DNA of 64,000 bases, taken from positions 1 to 64,000 of the forward strand of contig JANSYR010000007.1 of assembly GCA_024742285.1 (NCBI GenBank). The letters run 5' to 3'. Origin of the DNA: a bacterium (GTDB lineage Bacteria; Myxococcota_A; UBA9160; UBA4427). The notes beneath the pieces are model-generated. The model was not told where the DNA came from, made no database searches, and saw only the letters and a program-made list of their open reading frames with translations. A program made the translations under genes and the position numbers. How positions within the stretch are numbered: the stretch's first letter is position 1; each line of letters starts with the position of its first letter. Shown in pieces: positions 25,889-33,921 of the stretch.

Positions 25889-26262
25889 CAGGTGCCCTCC
25901 CCGCGCCGCGCGGCCTCGAGCGCCTCGTTCCGGATCGCTTCCGCGGCCCCGGTCGCTTCCTGGACGTCCGGCGCCTCGAGTCCCTTCGAGTAGGCCGCCT
26001 TCACGAGGGCGTGGGCGGCGGTCGGGCTCGTCAGGAAGAGAAAGAGGAAGATGATCACGAGCTTGACCGTGACGAGGTCGATCCCGTTGTGGATCGCGAG
26101 CCCCAGCAGGATCAGCGTCGCGCCCATCGTGTCCGTGAGGCTCGCCGCATGGGTCCGCGTGTAGAAGTCGGGCATCCGCAGCAGGCCGATGCCCCCGATC
26201 ACGGAGAAGAGGCCCCCGCCCACGAGGCAGGCCCAGACGAGGATGTCGCGCAGACCGTCCAT
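25888..26262 (-). CDS. mrpG: Mrp-type antiporter subunit G
   Basis: This 124-aa protein has three membrane helices and the characteristic sequence IGLLRMPDFYTRTHAASLTDTMG (cut at GLLRMPDFYTR for the key part). It ends with LVIIFLFLFLTSPTAAHALVKAAY, also typical. The C-terminal ~30 residues are an added charged tail. The start at 26262 overlaps the mrpF stop (TAATG), which decides it over longer in-frame starts. It is a structural subunit of the antiporter. Confidence 0.92.
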   Translation of the reverse strand: MDGLRDILVWACLVGGGLFSVIGGIGLLRMPDFYTRTHAASLTDTMGATLILLGLAIHNGIDLVTVKLVIIFLFLFLTSPTAAHALVKAAYSKGLEAPDVQEATGAAEAIRNEALEAARRGEGT

Positions 26263-26540
26263 TACTTGAGCTGCTCGTCGCTCGCGAGATTCGCGAACTT
26301 GCTGAAGCGGAGGAGCGCGATCATCCCGGTGAAGTTCATGAGCGCGTAGAGGATCGCGAGATCGAGCCACTCGGGGCGACCGGTGAGGAAGCCCCCGACG
26401 GCGATCAGGAGCACGGTCTTCGTGCCGACCATGTTCGCGGCGAGCACGCGATCGAAGACCGTCGGGCCGAGGAACGCCCGGATCACCGCGAGGAGCATCG
26501 TCGCCAGCACGGCGACCATGGCGACGACGAATACGTTCAC
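26262..26540 (-). CDS. mrpF: Mrp-type antiporter subunit F
   Basis: This 92-aa protein with three short membrane helices fits the small MrpF family, with LLAVIRAFLGPTVFDRVLAAN and LAILYALMNFTGMIALLRF. It starts at GTG 26540, which overlaps the mrpE stop by 4 bp (GTGA). Longer upstream starts would run through mrpE. It is a structural part of the membrane antiporter complex. Confidence 0.92.
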   Translation of the reverse strand: MNVFVVAMVAVLATMLLAVIRAFLGPTVFDRVLAANMVGTKTVLLIAVGGFLTGRPEWLDLAILYALMNFTGMIALLRFSKFANLASDEQLK

Positions 26541-27043
26541 GCGTCGCTCCCGGCCGCCGTCTCGCGCGCGGTCGCGCCTTCGAGAGCCGCGACGCGGCGG
26601 TCCATCTCGCCGCTCAGGAGCCCCTCCGCGGAGTCGCTCGTCAGCGCGTGGACGAGGAGCTTTCCGTCGCGCACGTCGAGGGTCACCGTCCCCGGCGTCA
26701 GAGTGATCGAGTTCGCGTAGATCACCTGCGCGACGTCGGATGCCTGGCTGGCCTCGACCTGCAGGATGCGCGGACGGATCGGCAGCGAGGGCGACAGGAT
26801 CACGCGCGCCACCGACAGGTTCGACAGCACGATCTCCTTGGCGAGCCACGGCAGGTAGAACACGTGACCCGGGCCGAGTTGGGTCGGCACCGCTTCGTCG
26901 TCGACGATCCCGAGATGCATCACGATCGCGACGACCGCCGCGCACGACAGTGCGCCGTAGATCATCAGGGTGGCGGTGTAGTGTCCCGAGAGCAGGAGCC
27001 AGGTGCCGTAGAGGGCGGCGAAGAGCACGATCGCTCGCTTCAT
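26537..27043 (-). CDS. mrpE: Mrp-type antiporter subunit E
   Basis: This 168-aa protein is the first gene of the operon. It has two N-terminal membrane helices and then the soluble MrpE part with NSITLTPGTVTLDVRDGKLLVHAL, of which the key piece is SITLTPGTVTLDV. The C-terminal tail is charged. The gene order E-F-G-A'-B-C-D that follows matches the archaeal Mbh antiporter module rather than the ABCDEFG order of Bacillus. The promoter must lie in the 361-bp gap upstream. Confidence 0.92.
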   Translation of the reverse strand: MKRAIVLFAALYGTWLLLSGHYTATLMIYGALSCAAVVAIVMHLGIVDDEAVPTQLGPGHVFYLPWLAKEIVLSNLSVARVILSPSLPIRPRILQVEASQASDVAQVIYANSITLTPGTVTLDVRDGKLLVHALTSDSAEGLLSGEMDRRVAALEGATARETAAGSDA

Positions 27044-27404
27044 CGGATCCTCTCTCCCGGCGGCGCACCCGTCGCCGCTCCCATCCCCGATCCCCAGCGT
27101 CGGATTTGGGACGCGTCGACGATATCACTCGATCGCGCGCTTGAAACTCCCATTCGGCTGCGCGACACGAGACCTGAACTCGCCAAGCACTTGATCTCGC
27201 TCTCGTTTTCACTCGCCGAGCGGAATTCATGCGAACGCCCGAGAGCTTCCGGATTCGACCCCGTCCGCCTTCCGGCGTTCGCACCAGGGTGCACGCCGCG
27301 ATGTCCCGAGGTCGGCGCCGGGGTCGCGTTCGCGCGGGGCTTTCCCTTCGGACGGCGGAGCACGCCCGACCCGGGCCCTCGTGCGCGCGCGTCGCTGCCC
27401 GCGC
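27044..27404. other. 361-bp intergenic region upstream of the Mrp operon
   Basis: This gap lies between mrpE and the stop codon of the LLM gene, all leftward. It holds the Mrp promoter, probably near the AT-richer stretch around 27118-27150. No credible gene, strong repeat or RNA motif is visible. Frames that cross it are antisense or through-running artefacts. Confidence 0.5.
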
Positions 27405-28328
27405 CTAGCTCTGCGACGCGAAGACCTCGCCGAAGCGCGCCACGTGGTCGAGGTACTCGGCGCGATCGCCGGGCGGGAAGCCGAGGGTGACCCAGGTGAC
27501 GCCGGCGTCCTCGAGCGCCCCGAACTGCTCGCGGATCGCGTCGTCGTCGGGCAGCTTGCGCGTGTTCATGTGCAGCCCGAAGGGGACGAAGTTGACGTCG
27601 ATCGGCTCGGTTCGACCCTGCTTCGCCGCGTACTCGTTCATCTTCCCGATCGCCTGGGCGAGATCGTCGACGTTCTCGATGGCGCTCGTCCGGGTCCGCT
27701 GGGTGCCCGCCGCGGGCAGCGGCATCGGGCTCCACCCCTGCGCGAAGTCGACCACGCGTCGCCGGGCGCGCGGGCTGTTCCCGCCGATCCAGATCGGCGG
27801 ATGCGGCTGCTGGACCGGCGGCGGCTGCATCGTATTGCCCGTGGCCTCGAAGCCCGCGCCCTTCATCGCCACCGAGTCCCCCGTCCAGGCCGCCTTCATG
27901 GCGACGATCGCGTCGTCGGTCACGTCGTTGCGGTTCGCGAAGTCGGCGCCGAGGGCCGCGAACTCGCCTTCGAGGTAGCCCGCGCCGACGCCCATGATCA
28001 CCCGGCCGCCCGAGGCGGCATCCAGGCTCGCGATCGCCTTCGCGGTCAAGAAAGGGTTGCGATACGAGAGAACGAGCAGATTCGTGTGGAGCCGCAGGGT
28101 CGAGGTCGCCCCCGCCGCGATCGCGAGCGAAACGAAGGGGTCGAGAGCGTGGTGCCCGCCCGAGCCGAGCCATTCGTCGCTCGGAAAGGGATGTTCCGTG
28201 ACGAAGGCCGCATCGAAGCCCGCGCGCTCGATCGCCTGCGCGATCTCCGCGATGGCATCGGCCGTCCCGAACTGGTCGACGGCGTCGACACGGTCGGTGG
28301 GGAGCTGGATCGAGAACTTGAGGGCCAT
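27405..28328 (-). CDS. LLM-class flavin-dependent oxidoreductase (F420-type)
   Basis: This 307-aa luciferase-like TIM-barrel protein resembles the TIGR03619 group. It shows AFVTEHPFPSDEW, TSTLRLHTNLLVLSYRNPFL, ASGGRVIMGVGAGYLEGEF and PPIWIGGNSPRARRRVV. Enzymes of this group use F420 or FMN to oxidise or reduce small substrates. The start at 28328 gives a normal N terminus, KFSIQLPTD. It is the last of four leftward catabolic genes, 105 bp after the TIGR03084 gene. The substrate is unknown. Confidence 0.85.
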   Translation of the reverse strand: MALKFSIQLPTDRVDAVDQFGTADAIAEIAQAIERAGFDAAFVTEHPFPSDEWLGSGGHHALDPFVSLAIAAGATSTLRLHTNLLVLSYRNPFLTAKAIASLDAASGGRVIMGVGAGYLEGEFAALGADFANRNDVTDDAIVAMKAAWTGDSVAMKGAGFEATGNTMQPPPVQQPHPPIWIGGNSPRARRRVVDFAQGWSPMPLPAAGTQRTRTSAIENVDDLAQAIGKMNEYAAKQGRTEPIDVNFVPFGLHMNTRKLPDDDAIREQFGALEDAGVTWVTLGFPPGDRAEYLDHVARFGEVFASQS

Positions 28329-28433
28329 GTCTGAGTCTCCGGGGGCCGTCCCGCCGGGCTGGCCAGGAGGCGAGCCCCCAGGATTGCAGACTCGCGGCCC
28401 GCGCGCGCAAGAATTCGGCTTCGCCCGCGATCG

Positions 28434-29240
28434 CTAGCCGGAGACCCGGTGGCCCGGCGGCGGCGGATCGACGGGCGGACCGGCGAAGCACTGCGCGATC
28501 TCCATCCACGCGTTCGCCACGTCGCCCTGCACGTCGAGGGCGGTGTCCTTCACGTTCCGGACCTGGGTCACGGTGAGACAGAAGTCGAGGGCGGTTCCTT
28601 CGATCGTCTCCCCGGGGCTCGCCTCGGCGGGGTCTCCATACTCCCAGAGCGCACCGGAAGGCGCGGTCAGCCGCAGGAGCGGCGGCGAACCCGGCGGATC
28701 CAGCTTCCGATTGACGAACGTCCAACCGAAGGTGCGGTAGCCGATCGCGACGATGTTCCGGATCCGATCCGTGTGGGTCCGTTCGGCGCCGACGAGGTCG
28801 TAGATCGCCTGGGCGTGGGCCCAGGTCTCCATGAAGCGCGCGGTCGTGAACATCGAGGCGCCCATGTCGGGGCCGAACCAGGGGAGCCTCGCCTTCGGGT
28901 CGAGCTCCCCGAGCTCGTCGGCGAGGGCGAAAGCGGTCTCCCGCCACTTCGCGAGCAGCGCGTCGGCGGAGAGATGCCCGAGGGCTTCGCGCTGGAGCTC
29001 CTTCATCGACTTGCCCGAGCCCATCATGCCGTTCAGCTCCTTGCGCTTCGGAGCGAAGCCCTCCTCGCCGTGTGTGCAATGGAGCGACACGTCGTCGAAG
29101 AAGTGGAGATGAGCCACGACGTCCCAGGGTGTCCAGTCCATGAAGCGCGTCTCGCGCTCCCAGTCGGCGGCCTCGATCGTCGAATAGAAGGCATGGAGGT
29201 CCGCGACCTCGTCCCGAAAGTCCTGCGCGATGGGCAACAT
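28434..29240 (-). CDS. TIGR03084-family protein (DinB/maleylpyruvate isomerase-like)
   Basis: This 268-aa protein has an N-terminal DinB-like four-helix bundle with FMDWTPWDVVAHLHFFDD and a further HAQAIYDLVG segment, followed by a C-terminal half with EYGDPAEASPGETIEG and a final VKDTALDVQGDVA region. TIGR03084 proteins are related to mycothiol-dependent maleylpyruvate isomerases and often neighbour LLM flavoenzymes. The His of the bundle could bind a metal. The ATG at 29240 is chosen because a longer in-frame extension overlaps the LLM gene upstream. The LLM stop is 14 bp away, so the two are cotranscribed. Confidence 0.8.
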   Translation of the reverse strand: MLPIAQDFRDEVADLHAFYSTIEAADWERETRFMDWTPWDVVAHLHFFDDVSLHCTHGEEGFAPKRKELNGMMGSGKSMKELQREALGHLSADALLAKWRETAFALADELGELDPKARLPWFGPDMGASMFTTARFMETWAHAQAIYDLVGAERTHTDRIRNIVAIGYRTFGWTFVNRKLDPPGSPPLLRLTAPSGALWEYGDPAEASPGETIEGTALDFCLTVTQVRNVKDTALDVQGDVANAWMEIAQCFAGPPVDPPPPGHRVSG

Positions 29241-29254
29241 GGTCTGCGTCCCCG

Positions 29255-30268
29255 TTAGGCCGAGCGCAGCTCTTCGAGGTATCCGGCGCGCTCCTCTTCG
29301 GCCACGAAGTCGAAGCTGCAGAGCACGCGATCCACGAGTCCGCCCCAGCGGGCCTTGATTGCCCCGGCCACCTGGGACGGCTCCGCGACGACGGCGAAGG
29401 CCTCGAGGATCTCGTCGGTGATCTCCTCGCCCATCGCGTCCCATTCGCCCCGCTTGGACAGGCGATTGAGATCGCCCTGGAGATCCCCCCACCCATGGGC
29501 ATCGAGGACGGGCTTGTAGGCCGGCGTCGATCCGTAGAAGGCGATCTGCTTGGCGGTCGCGGTTCGCGCCTCCTGCCACTTCTGCTCGTCCTGGCCGGTC
29601 ACCACGAAGGACGGCAGGCAGAGCTCGAGATCCGAGCGGGCGCGACCGCTCTTCGCGAGCCCCGCTTCGAGCGACGGAAGCGTCACCTCCCGAACGTACT
29701 TCTCGGTCGTGAACGCGTGGACGAGCATGCCGTCCGCGACCTCGCCGCAGACCCGGGTCATGAGCGGACCGACTGCGGCGACCACGACCTTCGGCGGTCC
29801 GTAGGCGTTGTTGGTCGGCGTGAACATCGGCGTCATCAGCGTGTGCCTGTAGAACTCGCCGCGGAAGTCGAGCTTCTCCCCCTCGTACCAGCAGTCCCAG
29901 ATCGCGCGCATCGCGAGCACGAGCTCGCGCATCCGCGCCGCCGGCTTCGACCATTCCATCGAGAAGCGCTTCGTGATGTGCGGCTTGATCTGGGACCCGA
30001 GTCCCAGGATGAAGCGCCCCTTGGAGAACGCCTGCAGGTCGTTGCCGATGTTCGCCAGGGTCATCGGGTTGCGCGCGAATGCGACCGCGATCGAGGTCAT
30101 CAGCTGAATGCGCTCGGTGTGCTCCGCGGCCAGGGCGAGCGGCAGAAAGGGGTCGTTCGCGATCTCCGCGGTCACCATCCCGTCGTAGCCCTGCTCTTCG
30201 AGTCGCCGGGCCGCGGCGGGCACGTTCGCGAGGTCCGCGATCCCCATCAGTCCCGAATCGATCTTCAT
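29255..30268 (-). CDS. LLM-class F420-dependent oxidoreductase (TIGR03617-like)
   Basis: This 337-aa protein is a luciferase-like monooxygenase homologue. Signatures are IQLMTSIAVAFARNPMTLA, FILGLGSQIKPHITKRFSM and KVVVAAVGPLMTRVCGEVADG, the last typical of the TIGR03617 group. It likely binds F420 and acts on an acyl-CoA or small organic compound. It is 3 bp downstream of the enoyl-CoA hydratase gene and 14 bp upstream of the TIGR03084 gene, so hydratase, LLM and TIGR03084 form a tight operon. Confidence 0.85.
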   Translation of the reverse strand: MKIDSGLMGIADLANVPAAARRLEEQGYDGMVTAEIANDPFLPLALAAEHTERIQLMTSIAVAFARNPMTLANIGNDLQAFSKGRFILGLGSQIKPHITKRFSMEWSKPAARMRELVLAMRAIWDCWYEGEKLDFRGEFYRHTLMTPMFTPTNNAYGPPKVVVAAVGPLMTRVCGEVADGMLVHAFTTEKYVREVTLPSLEAGLAKSGRARSDLELCLPSFVVTGQDEQKWQEARTATAKQIAFYGSTPAYKPVLDAHGWGDLQGDLNRLSKRGEWDAMGEEITDEILEAFAVVAEPSQVAGAIKARWGGLVDRVLCSFDFVAEEERAGYLEELRSA

Positions 30269-30271
30269 CGT

Positions 30272-31072
30272 CTACTCCTGTTCGTCCTGGATCCAGTCCG
30301 GATCCCGCTTCTCGAGGAAGGCCTGCATGCCCTCCCGCGCTTCTTCGCTCGCGAAACACTCGGCGGAGAGATCGGCGGCCCACGCCATCGCCTCTTCCGG
30401 TCGTTTGAGCGGCGCCTCGTAGACCAGCCGCTTCGCAATCCCGAGCGCCTTGGGCCCACCCTTCCGGAAGTCCGCCAGGACCTCCTCGACCGCCCCGTCG
30501 AGCTCGCCTCCCGAAACCGCCCGGGAGATCAGTCCGTACTCCGCGGCCTTCGCCCCGGAGAACCGGTTGCCGCGCAGGAAGGCCTCCATCGCCTCGCCGC
30601 GCCGCATCTTGGGCAGACACACCACCGAGATGATCGCGGGCGTGACCCCGAGCCGGACCTCCGAGAAGCCGAACTTCACGTCTTCCCGCGCGATCGCGAC
30701 GTCGCAGGCCGCCGCCAGTCCGTTGCCCCCGCCGAGGGCATGCCCATCGATCCGACCGACGATCGGCGTCGGCGATGCGAGCATGTCTTCGAGCAGGGCC
30801 GGGAACTGATCGATTCTCGTCGACCCGCCCGCTTCGTTGCGCGCGGACTGCTCCTTCAGGTTGGCCCCGGCGCACCAGGTCGTGCCCTCGTTGGTCAGCA
30901 CGAAGGCGCGGATCCGGTCGTCGGCGTTCGCGCGCGCCAGGGCGTCGCGCACGCGACCGACCAGGTCCGACCCGAGCGCGTTCCGGTTCGGTTGGTCCGC
31001 GAGGGTCACGGTCATGACCTCGCGTTCGATTTCGACCCGAACGATGTCTTCGGAACCCGCTTCGCTCGGCAC
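30272..31072 (-). CDS. Enoyl-CoA hydratase, AtuE/LiuC-like (glutaconyl-CoA hydratase type)
   Basis: This 266-aa crotonase has CAGANLKEQSARN, HALGGGNGLAAACDVAIARED and KFGFSEVRLGVTPAIISVV. The FGFSEVRLG form is characteristic of methylglutaconyl-CoA hydratase (LiuC) and isohexenylglutaconyl-CoA hydratase (AtuE). It starts at GTG 31072, which has GGAGGG upstream; a longer open frame through the intergenic region lacks such a site. The divergent AtuA gene supports a role in acyclic terpene or leucine degradation. Glu in SEVRLG is the catalytic residue. Confidence 0.85.
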   Translation of the reverse strand: MPSEAGSEDIVRVEIEREVMTVTLADQPNRNALGSDLVGRVRDALARANADDRIRAFVLTNEGTTWCAGANLKEQSARNEAGGSTRIDQFPALLEDMLASPTPIVGRIDGHALGGGNGLAAACDVAIAREDVKFGFSEVRLGVTPAIISVVCLPKMRRGEAMEAFLRGNRFSGAKAAEYGLISRAVSGGELDGAVEEVLADFRKGGPKALGIAKRLVYEAPLKRPEEAMAWAADLSAECFASEEAREGMQAFLEKRDPDWIQDEQE

Positions 31073-31225
31073 TTCGCTCCCTCCGTCCCCCGCGTGCGCG
31101 GCACTCCCTCGGTCGAGCAGGAGGGAACGGGCGAAGGGGGAATCGGTCGATCCGGTAGTATCAGAGCCGCCCCACGCCCGCCAACTCGCACACGAGAAGC
31201 GGAGTCTCACGAGGAATCCCCATCC

Positions 31226-32986
31226 ATGGCCGACCCCATCCGCATCGCGAACTGCTCCGGTTATTTCGGGGACCGCCCGAGCGGTGCGCGCGAGATGGTC
31301 GAGGGCGGACCGATCGACGTCCTGACCGGCGACTGGCTCGCCGAGCTCACGATGCTGATCCTGTCGAAGATCCAGGCGAAGCGTCCCGGCGAGGGCTACG
31401 CGCGGACGTTCGTGCAGTCGATGGAAGAGGTGATGGGCACCTGCCTGGACCGCGGGATCCGCGTCGTCTCGAACGCCGGCGGCCTCGACCCGGAGGGCTG
31501 CGCCGAAGCCGTCCACGAGATCGCCACACGCCTCGGTCTCTCTCCGAAGATCGCTTTCGTCCGCGGGGACGACCTGATGCCGCAAATCGACGAGCTGATT
31601 TCCGCCGACCAGCTCCATCACTTCGAGACCGGCGAGCCCATCGAGGATCCCGCTCGCTTCATGACCGCGAACGCCTATCTGGGCTGCTGGGGAATCGTCG
31701 ACGCCCTCTCCCGCGACGCCGACATCGTGATCACCGGTCGCGCGACCGACGCCGCGATCGTCTGTGGTCCCGCGGCGTGGCATCACGGCTGGAGGCGAAC
31801 CGACTTCGACGCGCTCGCCGGCGCCGTGGTCGCCGGCCACCTGATCGAGTGCAGTAGCCAGGTCACCGGCGGCAACTACTCCTTCTTCCAGGAGGTGCCG
31901 AACATCCAGCACCTCGGCTTCCCTTTCGCCGAGATCGCGGAGGACGGGAGCGCCGTCATCGGCAAGCACGACGACGGAACCGGCGGCCTCGTCTCGATCG
32001 GGACCGTCACCTCCCAGGCCCTCTACGAGATCAGCGGCAGCCACTACTACGGCCCCGACGTCACGAGCCGCTTCGACACGATCCGGCTCGAGGAGATCGG
32101 CGAGAACCGGGTGCGCGTCTCCGGCGTGAAGGGCGAAGCGCCGCCGGACACGCTCAAGGTCTGCATGAACCGCAACGGCGGCTACCGCAACGACATGCGC
32201 GTCGCCCTCCCCGGTCTCGACACGGAGGCCAAGGCCGAGGTGGTCGAGTCCGCGTTCTGGCGCGCCTGCCCCTTCGAGCCCTCCGACTACGAGCAGGTCA
32301 CCACGCGGCTGCTCCGAACGGACAAGGAGGATCCCGCGTCGAACGAAGAAGCCGTCGCCGTCTGGCACATCGCGGTCAAGGACCCCGACGAGCGGAAGGT
32401 CGGCCGTGCGTTCTCGAACGCCGTCGCCGAGCTCGCGCTCTCGTCGACGCCCGGCTGGTTCACCCTCGGCGGCGGCCCCGGGCCGGCGCGCGCGTTCGGC
32501 GTCTACGAGCCGGCGAACGTGCCGGCGAATGCGGTCCCCCAGGAAGTCACGATCCTGGGCGGCGAGACGCGGCGGATCGACTCGGTGATTCCCCACGTCG
32601 AGACGAACGTCGCGCCGCTCCCCGGACCCGACCAGCCCGCGCCCGGCGGGCCGACCCGTACTCTTCCGATCGGCCGGCTGGTGGGCGCACGATCCGGCGA
32701 CAAGGGCGGCAACGCGAATCTAGGCGTCTTCGTCCGCGACGACGCGGCCTGGGCGTGGCTCGACGCCTTGCTCACGACCGACCGACTGCGCGAGCTCCTG
32801 CCGGAGACGGCGGATTTCGAGATCGATCGCCACCGCTTCCCGAACCTGCGCGCCCTGAACTTCGTCGTACACGGCCTCCTCGAGGAGGGCGTGGCGGCCG
32901 CGACGCGTCAGGACGGCCAGGCGAAGAGCCTCGGCGAGTGGCTGCGCGCCCGGGTCGTGGAGATCCCGGAGGCGCTGCTCGACTAG
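31226..32986 (+). CDS. Acyclic terpene utilisation AtuA family protein
   Basis: This 586-aa protein has the AtuA N-terminal domain (about 1-450), beginning IRIANCSGYFGDRPSGAREM, with RGIRVVSNAGGLDPEG and VITGRATDAA. The C-terminal AtuA-like ferredoxin-fold domain (about 480-586) has RLVGARSGDKGGNANLGVF. AtuA is required for citronellol and geraniol growth in Pseudomonas, but its exact reaction is not settled. The ATG at 31226 has GAGGA upstream. The 153-bp divergent gap with the AtuE-like hydratase suggests shared control. Confidence 0.9.
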   Translation: MADPIRIANCSGYFGDRPSGAREMVEGGPIDVLTGDWLAELTMLILSKIQAKRPGEGYARTFVQSMEEVMGTCLDRGIRVVSNAGGLDPEGCAEAVHEIATRLGLSPKIAFVRGDDLMPQIDELISADQLHHFETGEPIEDPARFMTANAYLGCWGIVDALSRDADIVITGRATDAAIVCGPAAWHHGWRRTDFDALAGAVVAGHLIECSSQVTGGNYSFFQEVPNIQHLGFPFAEIAEDGSAVIGKHDDGTGGLVSIGTVTSQALYEISGSHYYGPDVTSRFDTIRLEEIGENRVRVSGVKGEAPPDTLKVCMNRNGGYRNDMRVALPGLDTEAKAEVVESAFWRACPFEPSDYEQVTTRLLRTDKEDPASNEEAVAVWHIAVKDPDERKVGRAFSNAVAELALSSTPGWFTLGGGPGPARAFGVYEPANVPANAVPQEVTILGGETRRIDSVIPHVETNVAPLPGPDQPAPGGPTRTLPIGRLVGARSGDKGGNANLGVFVRDDAAWAWLDALLTTDRLRELLPETADFEIDRHRFPNLRALNFVVHGLLEEGVAAATRQDGQAKSLGEWLRARVVEIPEALLD

Positions 32987-33109
32987 CGGACGCGCCAGGG
33001 GGAAGCGGACGTCGCGGTCCGCCAGGCAACCGACCCTTCGCAGCGCCGAAACGCGTTCGGACGACCACGGAGCGCGCGATGACCCGCGTCAGCGGAACGG
33101 GCAGCGTCC

Positions 33110-33694
33110 CTAGCGCCGCTTCGGGGCACGGGGTCGCGCCGAGCCGCCGCGGGTCAGCTCGAGGGCTTTCTCGGCGACGGCCCGCGTGGCTTCCTCGATC
33201 GTGGCGAAGCCCGTCTGATCGAGCTCCCGCTTGGCCCGCTGGAAGTCCGGGGGGCGGAAGCCGGTATTCACGCGCGGTCGCAGGGAGAAGACATGGCCGA
33301 GCGTCACGGTCGCCGCCGAGACCGACCCGCCGGCGGGCGGCGGCGCGGTCTCTTCCTTGGGAGGCTCGGGCGTCACCTGCTTCGTGGCGGACCTCTGCGT
33401 CTCGCGAGAGGATGCCTCCGCCTTCGCGGCCGGCCGCCTGGTCGCCGCCTTCTTCTTGCCAGCGCCGGCCTTCTTCTTCGGCGACGCCTTCTGCTTTTTC
33501 GGCGACGTCTTCTGCTTGGCGGCCGCCTTCTTCGCAGCGCCCTTCTTCTTGGCCGCCGCCTTCTTCTTCGCAGCGCCCTTCTTGGCGGCCGCCTTCTTCT
33601 TCGCAGCGCCCTTCTTCTTCGCAGCCTTTCGGCCGGTCGCCGCCTTCTTCCCGACGCCGGACTTCGCCGGCTTTGCCTTCTTTCGAGCTGCCAT
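33110..33694 (-). CDS. Lys/Ala-rich histone H1-like protein with C-terminal domain
   Basis: This 194-aa protein has an N-terminal ~90 residues of low-complexity KKKAA/KKGAA repeats, resembling histone H1 tails and bacterial AlgP or Hc1 proteins. A folded-looking C-terminal ~60 residues contains VTLGHVFSLRPRVNTG and TIEEATRAVAEKALEL. A Pro/Glu linker joins them. It probably coats or bridges DNA through the basic tail. The DNA of the repeat is itself near-repetitive, so length may vary between strains. The start at 33694 is the first ATG before the repeat. Confidence 0.8.
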   Translation of the reverse strand: MAARKKAKPAKSGVGKKAATGRKAAKKKGAAKKKAAAKKGAAKKKAAAKKKGAAKKAAAKQKTSPKKQKASPKKKAGAGKKKAATRRPAAKAEASSRETQRSATKQVTPEPPKEETAPPPAGGSVSAATVTLGHVFSLRPRVNTGFRPPDFQRAKRELDQTGFATIEEATRAVAEKALELTRGGSARPRAPKRR

Positions 33695-33859
33695 GATCAG
33701 AGGGTATCGACACGACGTGACCACGGAACGTGTCCGGGGACACACACTCGCCCCCGGACTCGCTCCTGCAGGCGCCTGACGAGGCCGGGAACGAGCCGAG
33801 GCGAGGGAGAGACCGGACGAGAGCGGGGCTGTGGACCGACGCCCACGGCACGCCGCGCG

Positions 33860-33898
33860 GAGCACGGCCGAGCGCGTTCGAGGCGCGCGGCCGTGCTC
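33860..33898 (-). terminator. Terminator of the CHASE2-barrel-FecR operon
   Basis: GAGCACGGCCG (33860-33870) pairs perfectly with CGGCCGTGCTC (33888-33898), with partial CGCG pairing in the loop. It lies 24 bp past the FecR stop on the minus strand and before the Lys-rich gene. Confidence 0.7.
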
Positions 33899-33921
33899 TT
33901 CGCCCGGATCGTCTCCGACGG

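Noticed and set aside
27040-29502. 820-aa minus-strand frame covering two LLM and TIGR03084 genes
   Set aside because: It is out of frame with those recognised proteins and has shadow-type composition.
33500-33640. DNA tandem repeat as a separate element
   Set aside because: It is the coding sequence of the Lys/Ala-rich repeats of the H1-like protein, so it is reported with that gene.
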